Position numbers and translations under genes: made by a program. This document shows positions 1 to 7,637 of a stretch of DNA of 64,000 nt, one piece after another. The DNA comes from JAJYSO01 sp964495935 (GTDB lineage: Bacteria; Bacteroidota; Bacteroidia; Flavobacteriales; Flavobacteriaceae), in contig CAZBXQ010000009.1 of assembly GCA_964495935.1 (NCBI GenBank), forward strand, positions 6,121 through 70,120. The letters are read 5' to 3'. Each line of letters starts with the position of its first letter. Position 1 is the first letter of the stretch. Under the pieces are notes generated by a model. It did not search any database. It was not told the origin of the DNA and saw nothing but the letters and a program-made list of their open reading frames with translations.

Positions 1-1
1 C

Positions 2-1351
2 ATCAATCTCCAGGTCGAGCAACCTGCTATTTATTACGGACAGCGAACCACGGAGTATAAACTGGTCAATACCAAAATCAAGGAACTGGATTATCCCAAA
101 GGAAAAGAAAACGTCTATACCCATTATAAAGGTCGAGGGGGTATTCCCATCGATAATTTTGCACAAAAACTACTGTATTCCATCTATTTTGGTGATTATA
201 ATCTCTTATTAACAAAATACCTCAAAAAAGGAAGCCGGATTCAATACTGGCGAAAAATTCAGACCCGAATCAAAAAGGCAGCACCCTTTCTGGAGCTCCG
301 CGAAGATCCTTATTTCGTATTGGATAGCGGAAAATTATACTGGATTCAGGATGCCTATTTTACCTCTTCCCATTATCCGTATTCACAACCTTTTAGCGGT
401 CGTAAAAATTATATTCGAAACTCGGTTAAAGTCGTTGTGGATGCTTATCATGGGGATGTGGACTTCTATATCACCGATGATAAGGATCCTATTTTAAAGG
501 CCTATCGAGAGATTTTCCCAAAGATGTTTAAGCCTTTAAAAGAAATCCCGGGAAATCTGGAGCATCACATTCGTTATCCCGATTATCTGTTTAAGGCCCA
601 AATGAAGATCTATAACACCTATCACATGACCAACCCGCAAACCTTCTATAACAATGAGGACCTATGGGAGCGAGCGAATAGTAAATATGCCGGACAAACC
701 ATCAAAATGGAAACGTATTATCTGCTGAGTAAATTACCCGGAGAGGATCGCTTACAATATTTGTTAATCAGCCCTCTCACCCCTCACGGGCGGGACAATA
801 TGATCTCTTGGATGGCCGCCGAATCCGATGTTCCCAATTATGGCAAGGTACACGTTTATGAACTCCCCAAAAGCCGATTGTTTCTGGGGCCCGCACAAAT
901 CGAGGCCAAAATTGATCAAAACACCGAAATCTCCCGGCAGTTATCGCTCTGGGATCAGCGAGGCTCAAGCGTAATCCGTGGGAACCTGATGATTATCCCG
1001 GTGGAAAATTCCTTTATTTATGTCGAACCCGTCTTTTTGATCGCCCAAGGGGTAAACATTCCCCAGCTGAAACGCGTAATCGCAACGGTGGGCGACAAAG
1101 TGGTGATGGAACCCACCTTGCACGAGGCTGTTAATGCCCTGTATAACCGACAACTGGATTTACCTTTTAAGGATATCCTGCAAGGTTCAACGCCAATAAT
1201 CCCCGTCATGGATTCTATTGCCCCCGCTCACAGCCCAAAATTAAAGGAAATTGAATCCCGGTGGAAGGACATCGAAAAAGCCATGAAATCAGCAGCTTGG
1301 AAGGATTTTGGCCGGCAAATGCAAAAACTGGATTCAGTGATGAAAAAATGA
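2..1351 (+). CDS. UPF0182 family membrane protein, C-terminal part
   Basis: The reading frame is open from the window edge, so the gene starts upstream and only about 449 C-terminal residues are visible. Near the end it has the block typical of UPF0182 (COG1615): a YVEPVFLIAQ segment, then PQLKRVIATVGDKVVMEPTLHEA, in which VVMEPTL closely matches the family's VVMEETL. Family members carry several N-terminal membrane helices (outside this window) and a large extracytoplasmic domain, which is what we see here. The function of the family is unknown. The final ~40 residues are charged and predicted helical. No obvious terminator follows; the next 900 bases are repeat-rich. Confidence 0.85.
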   Translation: MNLQVEQPAIYYGQRTTEYKLVNTKIKELDYPKGKENVYTHYKGRGGIPIDNFAQKLLYSIYFGDYNLLLTKYLKKGSRIQYWRKIQTRIKKAAPFLELREDPYFVLDSGKLYWIQDAYFTSSHYPYSQPFSGRKNYIRNSVKVVVDAYHGDVDFYITDDKDPILKAYREIFPKMFKPLKEIPGNLEHHIRYPDYLFKAQMKIYNTYHMTNPQTFYNNEDLWERANSKYAGQTIKMETYYLLSKLPGEDRLQYLLISPLTPHGRDNMISWMAAESDVPNYGKVHVYELPKSRLFLGPAQIEAKIDQNTEISRQLSLWDQRGSSVIRGNLMIIPVENSFIYVEPVFLIAQGVNIPQLKRVIATVGDKVVMEPTLHEAVNALYNRQLDLPFKDILQGSTPIIPVMDSIAPAHSPKLKEIESRWKDIEKAMKSAAWKDFGRQMQKLDSVMKK

Positions 1352-1523
1352 TTTCCCGCTTTCTATTGTAACGTCCATCTCGTTAAAATATAAGACTATT
1401 TAATTCTACTTTTACAAAGTATATATAATCAATTGATAATATCTTATTTGACTATTTTTATAACGAACTGATAATCCATTAGTTATAATTTTTAAGATTA
1501 TAGTATTATTAATACCCCAAGGA

Positions 1524-1551
1524 TGTCCATCTCGAACGCAGTGAGAGATCT
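1524..1551 (+). repeat. REP-like intergenic repeat abutting the transposase remnant
   Basis: The unit reads TGTCCATCTCGAACGCAGTG followed by AGAGATCT. Its arms ATCTC (1529-1533) and GAGAT (1545-1549) are complementary. Near-identical 'catctcgaacgnagtgagagatct' units are, from memory, common in intergenic regions of flavobacteria. It ends exactly where similarity to the transposase begins, so it probably marks an insertion or recombination junction. Confidence 0.6.
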
Positions 1552-1554
1552 TAA

Positions 1555-1767
1555 TCCATGAACAGGAAAAAGCGTTCGGTAGATATCGAACCTGTATTTG
1601 GGCATATTAAATTCAATCGAAACTTCAACAGGTTTACCCATCGCGGGTTGAATAAAGTAGAAATGGAGTTCAGATGGCACACTTTAGCCAATAGTTTGAG
1701 GAAAAGAAAAGCACTTCCTTTTTTGAAAATTACCCTCAAAAGGCTCACCAGAAAAAATAAAATCTGA
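1555..1767 (+). pseudogene. IS1182-family transposase, C-terminal remnant
   Basis: The frame encodes about 70 residues after an in-frame TAA at 1552-1554. It contains RSVDIEPVFGHIKFN, then FNRFTHRGLNKVEMEF and a final LANSLRKRK. These match the C-terminal block of IS1182-type DDE transposases (typically R.VDVEPVFG.IK.N..F.RF..RG..KVE.E..L..LA.NLRK). A full enzyme is about 450-550 residues, so roughly 85% is gone. The EPVFG motif should hold the last acidic residue of the catalytic triad. This is a dead fragment, truncated on the left at the REP-like unit. Confidence 0.75.
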
Positions 1768-1790
1768 AAAATCTAAACACCCATAAATCT

Positions 1791-1808
1791 GGCTTTTGAG
1801 ACAACTAC
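1791..1808 (-). mobile_element. Possible right terminal inverted repeat of the decayed IS
   Basis: The sequence GGCTTTTGAGACAACTAC sits 24 bases after the remnant's stop codon. Its complement resembles the 'GAGGCTGTCTCAAAAG' ends that I recall for IS1182-type elements, with about three mismatches. No matching left end was found upstream, as expected if the REP-like unit replaced it. Confidence 0.35.
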
Positions 1809-1881
1809 AATTGACTCTCCCTTTTTTAAATGTTCCGTTCTTCAGAATCATAATTAAATTTCATGGAATAACGTGTCCATT

Positions 1882-1920
1882 CCCCTCTTTTTAAAGAGGG
1901 GTGCCGGAGGCGGGGTGTTT
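1882..1920. repeat. Palindromic repeat CCCCTCTTT-TT-AAAGAGGGG plus G-rich tail
   Basis: A perfect 9-bp inverted repeat (1882-1890 and 1893-1901, spacer TT) is followed by TGCCGGAGGCGGGGTGTTT. This composite resembles a dispersed palindromic element seen in many Bacteroidota genomes (from memory). It has no U-tract in the right place to be a simple terminator for the upstream gene. Confidence 0.55.
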
Positions 1921-2002
1921 CTAATTCGTTGAATCCATTTCATGATTTTTTGTAATCTATTAATAATCCATATCGTGTAAATTCATTCAAATAGGCACAG
2001 AA

Positions 2003-2163
2003 TGAGGTCATTTAAACTTTCAAAAAGTGGCTGCAAAATGATCTTATTGCCCCAGATTTAGTTTTTTTTCGACCGTAGCTATAGCTATGCTCTACAAAAA
2101 AGCCGTCATACGGAACAATAATCTCTATTTTTCGCTTCAATCCTAAACGTTTAAACCACCTCA
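2003..2163. repeat. MITE-like inverted-repeat element, copy A (long form)
   Basis: The ends TGAGGTCATTTAAAC (2003-2017) and GTTTAAACCACCTCA (2149-2163) are inverted repeats with two mismatches. Both arms recur in copy B (15627-15707): the left arm (TTCAAAAAGTGGCTGCAAAA, ATGATC) and the right arm (complement ATTGAAGCGAAAAATAGAGA). The centre holds the palindrome TAGCTATAGCTA. It encodes no protein and lies only in intergenic DNA. Its transposase is not in this window. Confidence 0.6.
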
Positions 2164-2256
2164 ATGAAAAAATTATTAAAAGTCCGTCAAGCCCTTTAAA
2201 ATTTAAATGAGCTCAAAAACTAAAAGCAATCTCTTTACGAGGAAGGTTTAAAAGAT

Positions 2257-2264
2257 TAACTTTG
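2257..2264 (+). promoter_or_regulatory. -7 promoter box for the mevalonate operon
   Basis: TAACTTTG fits the Bacteroidota primary-sigma -7 consensus TAnnTTTG exactly. It lies 25 bases before the HMG-CoA reductase start. No convincing -33 TTG was found at the usual 17-20 base spacing. Confidence 0.55.
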
Positions 2265-2289
2265 TTCTTCTACAGTAAATCACTCTGTT

Positions 2290-3591
2290 ATGAAAGAAGT
2301 TTCCGGATTCTCCAAGTGCTCCAAAAATGAAAAAATAGCTTGGTTAACAACGCATTATTTTTCTGATGCCCAACAAGCAGAAGAGATTTTAAAAAGCTAT
2401 TGGAATGACGATACCGAGCTTCAGCAATTACACGACGAATTTAGCGAAAACACGATAACCAACTATTATTTACCCTTTGGAATAGCCCCCAACTTCAAAA
2501 TTAATGGAACGATTTATGCCATTCCCATGGTAACTGAAGAGAGTTCGGTGGTGGCAGCAGCTTGTAAAGCCGCCAAGTTCTGGATGAAGAACGGAGGCTT
2601 TAAAGCCGAGGTTTTAGGAACGACAAAATCCGGGCAGATCCATTTCTTATATGATGGCACCCCCGATAAACTCAATGATTTTTTTACTCGAATACAGTCT
2701 GATCTCCTATCTTCTACTCGACATTTAACGACTAATATGAGGAAACGGAACGGAGGAATCACAGCGTTGCGACTGGTCGATAAAACCCGGGAGTTGGCCA
2801 ACTATTATCAAATCGATGTAGATTTTGAAACCGCCGATGCCATGGGTGCCAATTTTATCAACTCCTGCCTGGAGCATCTTGCCAAAACCTTTGAAACCCT
2901 GATCGATCAGGACGATGAATTTGATGAGGAAGTAGAAATTATCATGTCCATCTTGTCCAACTATGTTCCGCATTGCCGGGTACGTGCTGAAGTTTCTTGC
3001 TCGATCTATGATTTCTTCACCGACCCGGAAGAATCACAGCTCTTTGCTCACAAGTTTGAACAAGCAGTACGAATTGCACAAGTGGCACCGGAGCGTGCTG
3101 TAACCCATAACAAAGGGGTAATGAACGGGATCGATGCCGTTATTCTGGCTACCGGAAACGATTTTAGAGCGGTCGAAGCCTGCGCCCAAGCCTATGCTGC
3201 CCGATCCGGAAAATATTCAAGTCTGACACAGGTCAAAATCGAGAACGACCAATTCCACTTTTGGCTGGAACTCCCTTTAGCACTGGGTACCGTTGGCGGG
3301 CTTACCCGTCTCCACCCGATTGTAAAAATCGCCCTTGAGCTTTTGCAACATCCCACTGCCAAACAGCTCATGCAAATCGCAGCGGTTGTCGGGCTGGCTC
3401 AAAACTTTGCCGCCATCGGCTCCTTAATCACCACCGGAATTCAGGAAGGACACATGAAAATGCACCTTAAAAACATTTTAAATCAGATTCAAGCCACCCC
3501 GCAGGAGCGACAGGCAATCAAAACTTATTTCAAGGACAACACCGTCTCCTACCGGGCCGTATTAAATCAATTGGAAAAAATAAGAAAATAA
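2290..3591 (+). CDS. mvaA: Hydroxymethylglutaryl-CoA reductase, class II type
   Basis: Interconverts HMG-CoA and mevalonate. In flavobacteria this enzyme type feeds the mevalonate route to isoprenoids rather than degrading mevalonate. The 433 residues have the class II landmarks: ENTITNYYLPFG near residue 53, the substrate-binding PMVTEESSVVAAA near 80-91 with the catalytic Glu, NKGVMNGIDAVILATGNDFR with catalytic Lys and Asp, and a C-terminal EGHM with the catalytic His. Length is normal for class II (about 430). The next gene begins 10 bases later and is a GHMP kinase, supporting a mevalonate operon. A TAnnTTTG box sits just upstream. Confidence 0.93.
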   Translation: MKEVSGFSKCSKNEKIAWLTTHYFSDAQQAEEILKSYWNDDTELQQLHDEFSENTITNYYLPFGIAPNFKINGTIYAIPMVTEESSVVAAACKAAKFWMKNGGFKAEVLGTTKSGQIHFLYDGTPDKLNDFFTRIQSDLLSSTRHLTTNMRKRNGGITALRLVDKTRELANYYQIDVDFETADAMGANFINSCLEHLAKTFETLIDQDDEFDEEVEIIMSILSNYVPHCRVRAEVSCSIYDFFTDPEESQLFAHKFEQAVRIAQVAPERAVTHNKGVMNGIDAVILATGNDFRAVEACAQAYAARSGKYSSLTQVKIENDQFHFWLELPLALGTVGGLTRLHPIVKIALELLQHPTAKQLMQIAAVVGLAQNFAAIGSLITTGIQEGHMKMHLKNILNQIQATPQERQAIKTYFKDNTVSYRAVLNQLEKIRK

Positions 3592-3601
3592 AATTTGAAA
3601 G

Positions 3602-4561
3602 ATGATTCAACACTATAACAGCCATGGGAAACTGTTGTTAACTGCCGAGTTTTTGGTGATCGATGGAGCGCAAGCCCTTGCCGTTCCCTGTAAATACGGT
3701 CAAAGCATGGAAGTTGAAACCATTGAAGAACCCGAAATATTATTGGAGAGTTATACCGACGAAGGAAAAATGTGGTACGATGGCGTATTCTCCATGACCC
3801 GGGAAGAAGGAATTCAGAATATTTATGGGATGGTATATGGTTCTGCCGATGACAAAGCGGGAGCGCAAATGGTCACCCAACGCATGGAGCAAATCTTTAA
3901 TGCGATGCGACGCATGAAGCCACAATTCTTTGAAAACCGCGGATTTATCATCAAAAATCGATTGGATTTTCCTCGTTACTGGGGCCTGGGAACCTCTTCG
4001 ACGCTTCTTTCTAATCTCGCTGAATGGGCTGATATTAACCCCTATTATCTATCTCGAGAAACCTTTGGCGGCAGTGCCTATGACATTGCCTGTGCAACCA
4101 GCTCACAACCCATTTTATACCAACGCACCGCCAATGAGCAACCCCTCATCGGATTGGCCGATTTCGATCCCCCTTTTAAGGATCAGCTGTTTTTTGTCTA
4201 TCTAAACCGCAAACAAGATACGCGTGAAGTTGTTAAACGATATAAAGAACAACCTTCCCCCAAGAAAAAACATTGGATCGAACAAGCCTCGGCCTATACA
4301 CAAAGCTTCTTACAATGTAAAACCTTGGAGGAATTTGAGCATCTCATGAAAGCTCACGAAAGTTTACTCGCTAAGGTATTGGGATTGCCTTCGGTCAAAA
4401 TTGCCCGTTTCCACGATTTTAAAGGAGCCGTCAAAAGTCTGGGAGCCTGGGGAGGTGATTTTATCTTGGCCACCGGTGGAATAGAAGCCCGTCAATATTT
4501 TAAAAATAAAGGTTACGACACAATTATCCCTTACCGGGACATGGTTTTAAACGTTAAATAA
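3602..4561 (+). CDS. GHMP kinase of the GYDIA type (mevalonate pathway)
   Basis: A GHMP-superfamily small-molecule kinase. It opens with the usual lid and strand region (SHGKLLLTAEFLVIDGAQALAVP), as in mevalonate kinases. The ATP-binding motif 2 is YWGLGTSSTLLSNL, a variant of PxxxGLGSSAA. The family-naming G-Y-D-I-A motif appears as GGSAYDIACA, so the Gly is replaced by Ala. The C-terminal GHMP glycine-rich region is SLGAWGGDFILATG. Bacteroidota genomes often place this family beside HMG-CoA reductase, as here (10-base gap), so a role phosphorylating a mevalonate intermediate is likely. The exact substrate (mevalonate or phosphomevalonate) cannot be told from sequence. Confidence 0.85.
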   Translation: MIQHYNSHGKLLLTAEFLVIDGAQALAVPCKYGQSMEVETIEEPEILLESYTDEGKMWYDGVFSMTREEGIQNIYGMVYGSADDKAGAQMVTQRMEQIFNAMRRMKPQFFENRGFIIKNRLDFPRYWGLGTSSTLLSNLAEWADINPYYLSRETFGGSAYDIACATSSQPILYQRTANEQPLIGLADFDPPFKDQLFFVYLNRKQDTREVVKRYKEQPSPKKKHWIEQASAYTQSFLQCKTLEEFEHLMKAHESLLAKVLGLPSVKIARFHDFKGAVKSLGAWGGDFILATGGIEARQYFKNKGYDTIIPYRDMVLNVK

Positions 4562-4622
4562 GACAAAAAAGAGAAATTTTGAGGAGGTAGTTTTATTTAC
4601 TTTGAGTCCACAAATAAAACGC

Positions 4623-5261
4623 ATGGCTTACAAACTCTTTCTTTTTTTGATTTTAATTTCTTTTTCGGGGATTCCGGAAACAACCGGCGCAACTCCCGTC
4701 AAACGCTCTCCTATTCCCCCAATAGCAGCGATCATGTCGATTTCAGCAGCACAGGAAATCGGATATCACAATACGCCCATTCCTAAAAACATAAAAAATG
4801 TCGCACTCAGTAAAAAGAGTTCGGTTGGGGTTTATATTGAAAATCCAAATCCCGGAAAAAGTTTCCAAATCCAAGCCATCAAAGCACGTATTCAGGCATC
4901 TCGCGGAAAAAAGGGAACCATCAAGCTCCATCTGTACGAATTTTCCGAGGACCGAACGATAAGTGAAGACCTGTTGAAGAATCAATATATGGCAACCGTT
5001 GATGAGAACGGAGCAATAAGGACATTTCCCATAAAGAATAAAGTTACTCTGAAAGGCGCAGGGATTTTAGTAGTGGTGCAATGGATGGGAGGCGCCCAAG
5101 TGCAAATTCCGGCCGGTGAAACGACAACGCTCAAAAGCAATGTCAATTATAATATCCCCAATCCCGATAATATTGGAGCCGGTACAAAAGCCGCCCAAAT
5201 TTTAAAACATCAGGTTTTGGATACCGAGCACCCGCTTACTATAGGTCTGGTGATCGAGTAA
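4623..5261 (+). CDS. Secreted protein of unknown function
   Basis: The chosen ATG gives a classic signal peptide (MAYKLFLFLILISFSGI then a small-residue cleavage region ending TTGA). An upstream in-frame TTG at 4602 overlaps a possible -7 box and is less likely. The mature ~190 residues look all-beta. The middle (FQIQAIKARIQASRGKKGTI, KLHLYEF, then GAGILVVVQWMGG) resembles the beta-sandwich modules of Bacteroidota surface proteins that read 'V.LRLYEV...P...LL' and 'V.VEWV'. There are no catalytic motifs. It follows the mevalonate genes by 61 bases and may be cotranscribed. Unknown function; a secreted or periplasmic location is well supported. Confidence 0.7.
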   Translation: MAYKLFLFLILISFSGIPETTGATPVKRSPIPPIAAIMSISAAQEIGYHNTPIPKNIKNVALSKKSSVGVYIENPNPGKSFQIQAIKARIQASRGKKGTIKLHLYEFSEDRTISEDLLKNQYMATVDENGAIRTFPIKNKVTLKGAGILVVVQWMGGAQVQIPAGETTTLKSNVNYNIPNPDNIGAGTKAAQILKHQVLDTEHPLTIGLVIE

Positions 5262-5266
5262 TTCCC

Positions 5267-5297
5267 TTGTAATCCATCGGCATAAACACTATCTTTG
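5267..5297 (+). promoter_or_regulatory. Consensus-like promoter, TTG-N20-TATCTTTG
   Basis: TTG at 5267-5269 and TATCTTTG at 5290-5297 are 20 bases apart, matching the Bacteroidota primary promoter layout (TTG, 17-20 bases, TAnnTTTG). The ATG of the next gene is only eight bases beyond the box, so its transcript would be leaderless or nearly so. Confidence 0.6.
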
Positions 5298-5305
5298 CCG
5301 GCCGT

Positions 5306-5623
5306 ATGACACTTCTTTATCAATCTGCCTATTTTGCGATTTACCAGTGTGAGCGTAGCCGCCGCTTCCGGTTTGTCTGCTCTTCCAAACGAGTAGAGCT
5401 CACCTGTTGTCAACTTCTGGCATTGCGTACCCGGGTTGTCAATATCGATTTAGACGCTCATTTTGACAATGCACGAAATCCCCGGGGGCTGGAAATTTTG
5501 ACGTTTTGCAATCGCCAGCATCTACTCCTTCTGAATACCTACGAAGTAATCGATCTGAAACGCTTGATGAAAGCCACTTTTGACAAACTCCTCTTTGCTG
5601 CTGACGGTCTGCAGACCACATAA
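5306..5623 (+). CDS. Conserved-looking hypothetical protein, 105 aa
   Basis: I do not recognise this family. It is a small, basic, cysteine-containing protein with no signal peptide. Cysteines occur at residues 14, 25, 34, 35 and 68, and the C-terminal half is helical (RLMKATFDKLLFAADG). A strong promoter-like sequence lies immediately upstream, and the gene sits between a secreted protein and ferritin, which argues that it is expressed. Given its position before ferritin, a link to iron or redox handling is possible but is only inference. Confidence 0.55.
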   Translation: MTLLYQSAYFAIYQCERSRRFRFVCSSKRVELTCCQLLALRTRVVNIDLDAHFDNARNPRGLEILTFCNRQHLLLLNTYEVIDLKRLMKATFDKLLFAADGLQTT

Positions 5624-5720
5624 GGGCAATAGGTTTAGTTAGACTGACTTCAAATAACTTAATTCTTATCAAAGAATGCCTAATTTTCGTAACTTTAGGG
5701 TTCATAAAAATTTGAAGATT

Positions 5721-6236
5721 ATGAAAGATATCATGCGTCAAAAACTGGGAATTCATGTTGAAGTAATGGATTTACTCAACCAACAGATCCAAATGGAAGC
5801 CCAAGCCTCGGCTTCTTATCTTGCGATGGCTTCTTGGTGCGATCAAAATAGTTTTACACAAAGTGCTCATTTACTATATGAACAAGCTGCGGAAGAACGA
5901 GAGCACCAAATGAAGATTTTTCACTATATTAATGATAATGGAGGCACTGCTTATTCTCCCGAAGTACAAGTAAGCCTGCACGATTTTAGTTCGCTTCAGG
6001 AGATTTATGAGGTTGCACTGGAAGAGGAGATCAATGTCACGCAATCCATCCATAAAATCGTAAAATTTAGTCGGAAGAAAGAAGACTTTCGCAGCGAAAA
6101 TTTCTTGCAATGGTTTGTTAAAGAACAGATGGAGGAAGAACAAAAGATGAGAGCCATTCTCGATTTGTTCGACCTGATGAAAGACAGCCCAATCGCGGAT
6201 AAATTAGTTGACGAACGCGTTCAAGCTGCGGAGTAG
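5721..6236 (+). CDS. ftnA: Ferritin (iron-storage protein)
   Basis: A 171-residue bacterial non-heme ferritin that oxidises Fe(II) and stores ferric iron in a 24-subunit cage. It shows the four-helix pattern: helix A NQQIQMEAQASASYLAMASW with a ferroxidase Glu, helix B EQAAEEREHQMK with the ExxH iron ligands, helix C EVALEEEINVTQSI, and helix D FLQWFVKEQMEEEQ with the last ferroxidase residues. The ATG at 5721 was chosen because a -7-like TAACTTTA (5691-5698) lies between it and an upstream in-frame ATG at 5676. ATG 5733 (MRQK) is an alternative. A strong terminator follows. Confidence 0.93.
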   Translation: MKDIMRQKLGIHVEVMDLLNQQIQMEAQASASYLAMASWCDQNSFTQSAHLLYEQAAEEREHQMKIFHYINDNGGTAYSPEVQVSLHDFSSLQEIYEVALEEEINVTQSIHKIVKFSRKKEDFRSENFLQWFVKEQMEEEQKMRAILDLFDLMKDSPIADKLVDERVQAAE

Positions 6237-6271
6237 TACGAAATTTATATTCTTAAACGGCTCATAACAAA

Positions 6272-6312
6272 CCCCGAAGAGAAGTTAAATAAACCCTCTT
6301 CGGGGATTTTTC
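6272..6312 (+). terminator. Rho-independent terminator after ferritin
   Basis: CCCCGAAGAG (6272-6281) pairs perfectly with CTCTTCGGGG (6296-6305) and is followed by ATTTTTC. It ends the ferritin transcript before the oppositely oriented tRNA gene. Confidence 0.85.
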
Positions 6313-6351
6313 AAGCCGACAACCGATACTTTCACTGCTCGGACAGAACTG

Positions 6352-6423
6352 TGACTCTACCGGGATTCGAACCCGGATCTTAAGTTCCGGAAACTCAAAT
6401 TCTATCCATTGAACTATAGAGCC
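6352..6423 (-). tRNA. tRNA-Arg (anticodon CCG)
   Basis: The minus strand folds as a full cloverleaf: acceptor GGCTCTA pairs with TAGAGTC, the D arm is GTTC...GAAT, and the anticodon stem TGAGT/ACTTA encloses the loop TTCCGGA with anticodon CCG (reads CGG, Arg). The T arm is CCGGG-TTCGAAT-CCCGG. The discriminator base is A and CCA is not encoded. Confidence 0.93.
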
Positions 6424-6476
6424 GTTCCAAATTTACCGATTATTTTCAAAAATCGAATACGGCTATACTAATCCTT

Positions 6477-7136
6477 TTACGACCCCAAAAAGTTCATTCC
6501 CACCTTAATCTCCCGATAATCTGTGATCACTTTTTGAGCCTGCTCATAGTGCTGATTTTTGGAATGCTTGCTCTTATAGCCCACACAATATATTCCGGCA
6601 GCATTGGCAGCCTGAATTCCATGGGTAGAATCTTCAATTACGATACAGTTTTCCCGAGGCTCTCCAGCCCGTTCAGCCGCTAATTCATATATCTCGGGAT
6701 GGGGTTTGGAAGCCTTTAAATCGGCACCACTAAGCTTATCTTTAAAGTATGGAGCCAGCTCAAAACGTTCAAAAACCCAATTAATGGTAGTCATACTGGC
6801 CGAGGAAGCCAAAACCATGGTTATTCCATTTTGATTATAGTTTTGGATAAGATCGAATACCCCCGGAATGAGATCAAAATCCGGATCATTATCAAAAAAC
6901 ACCTTGAAGTATTCCCGTTTCTTGTCCACTAATTCCTGAGGAGCCACCGATAACCCGAAATGACTTACCAATTCCTCACACATCTCCAGGGTAGCTCTCC
7001 CGGTAAAAGACGTGTACAATTCTTCAGAAACATCGATATCAAAATAGGCAAACATTTCAAATGCGGCTTTCCGGTGTAAGGGTTCGGTATCTACAATCAC
7101 CCCATCCATATCAAAAAGTGCAGCTTTAAAAGGCAT
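6477..7136 (-). CDS. HAD-superfamily phosphatase / beta-phosphoglucomutase-like
   Basis: A 219-residue HAD subfamily IA hydrolase. Motif I is FDMDGVIVDTEP with nucleophile and acid-base Asp residues. Motif II is the Ser/Thr in VLASSAS. Motif III Lys is in KASKPHPEIY. Motif IV is IVIEDSTHGIQAA with the Mg-binding Asp. The helical cap after motif I (HRKAAFEMFAYF, then FTGRATLEM) is typical of beta-phosphoglucomutase and related sugar-phosphate phosphatases. The substrate cannot be assigned. It stands alone, with a tRNA gene downstream. Confidence 0.88.
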   Translation of the reverse strand: MPFKAALFDMDGVIVDTEPLHRKAAFEMFAYFDIDVSEELYTSFTGRATLEMCEELVSHFGLSVAPQELVDKKREYFKVFFDNDPDFDLIPGVFDLIQNYNQNGITMVLASSASMTTINWVFERFELAPYFKDKLSGADLKASKPHPEIYELAAERAGEPRENCIVIEDSTHGIQAANAAGIYCVGYKSKHSKNQHYEQAQKVITDYREIKVGMNFLGS

Positions 7137-7301
7137 ATAAACAGTTCAAAAGTTAAGTTTTGCGAAGCTAAGACCTTTTGATCGCATCGGAAAATAACGC
7201 CTCCACTAAAACCATTTTCCCTTTCAGTTCTAAAAAAGAATTAAATCCTGCTCAAAAGCTTTATTATTTTGTAATATGAGGATATTAATCAAAAACACAA
7301 G

Positions 7302-7535
7302 ATGATGAACTGGCAGAAAAAAAACAACAAACTAACGAGAACCTTTGAATTTAACGATTTTACAGAGGCTTTCGGATTCATGACAAGGGTTGCCTTTTTG
7401 GCTGAAAAAATGCAACACCACCCCGAGTGGAGCAATGTGTATAACAAAGTTACCATTGAACTTTGCACGCATGATGATGGTCATAAAATCACCGATAAGG
7501 ACCGGGAATTGGCGACGGCTATCGATAAAATATAA
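7302..7535 (+). CDS. phhB: 4a-hydroxytetrahydrobiopterin dehydratase (pterin carbinolamine dehydratase)
   Basis: Recycles the oxidised pterin cofactor of aromatic amino acid hydroxylases. The 77-residue protein has the active-site signature MQHHPEWSNVYNKV followed by LCTHDDGHKITDKD, holding the catalytic histidines. It is slightly shorter than the usual ~95-110 residues because the N-terminal strand is reduced; this compact form is familiar in Bacteroidota. ATG 7302 and the adjacent ATG 7305 are equivalent starts. No hydroxylase gene is nearby. Confidence 0.88.
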   Translation: MMNWQKKNNKLTRTFEFNDFTEAFGFMTRVAFLAEKMQHHPEWSNVYNKVTIELCTHDDGHKITDKDRELATAIDKI

Positions 7536-7593
7536 GAGGAAAGCACACGTTGAAAAGTGGAGAAGACGCTGTACCTATTAGTTCTCGATCTTT

Positions 7594-7636
7594 GGGGATA
7601 CAAAACCCAAGCGATAGCGGTATAGGGTGTATCCCC
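7594..7636. terminator. Bidirectional hairpin between convergent genes
   Basis: GGGGATAC (7594-7601) pairs perfectly with GTATCCCC (7629-7636), with an inner ACCC/GGGT pair. It directly follows the dsdA stop codon on the minus strand and lies 58 bases after the pterin dehydratase on the plus strand. There is no long U-tract. Confidence 0.5.
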
Positions 7637-7637
7637 G

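Larger units (their letters stand above)
1352..2289. other. Intergenic region made of decayed mobile and repeat sequence
   Basis: This 938-base stretch has no intact gene. In order it holds a short partial repeat (1372-1385, resembling the start of the REP-like unit), a REP-like unit (1524-1551), the tail of an IS1182-type transposase (1555-1767) with a possible IS end (1791-1808), a CCCCTCTTT palindromic repeat (1882-1920) and a MITE-like inverted repeat (2003-2163). The promoter of the HMG-CoA reductase gene lies at its right end. Each element is listed separately. Confidence 0.75.
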
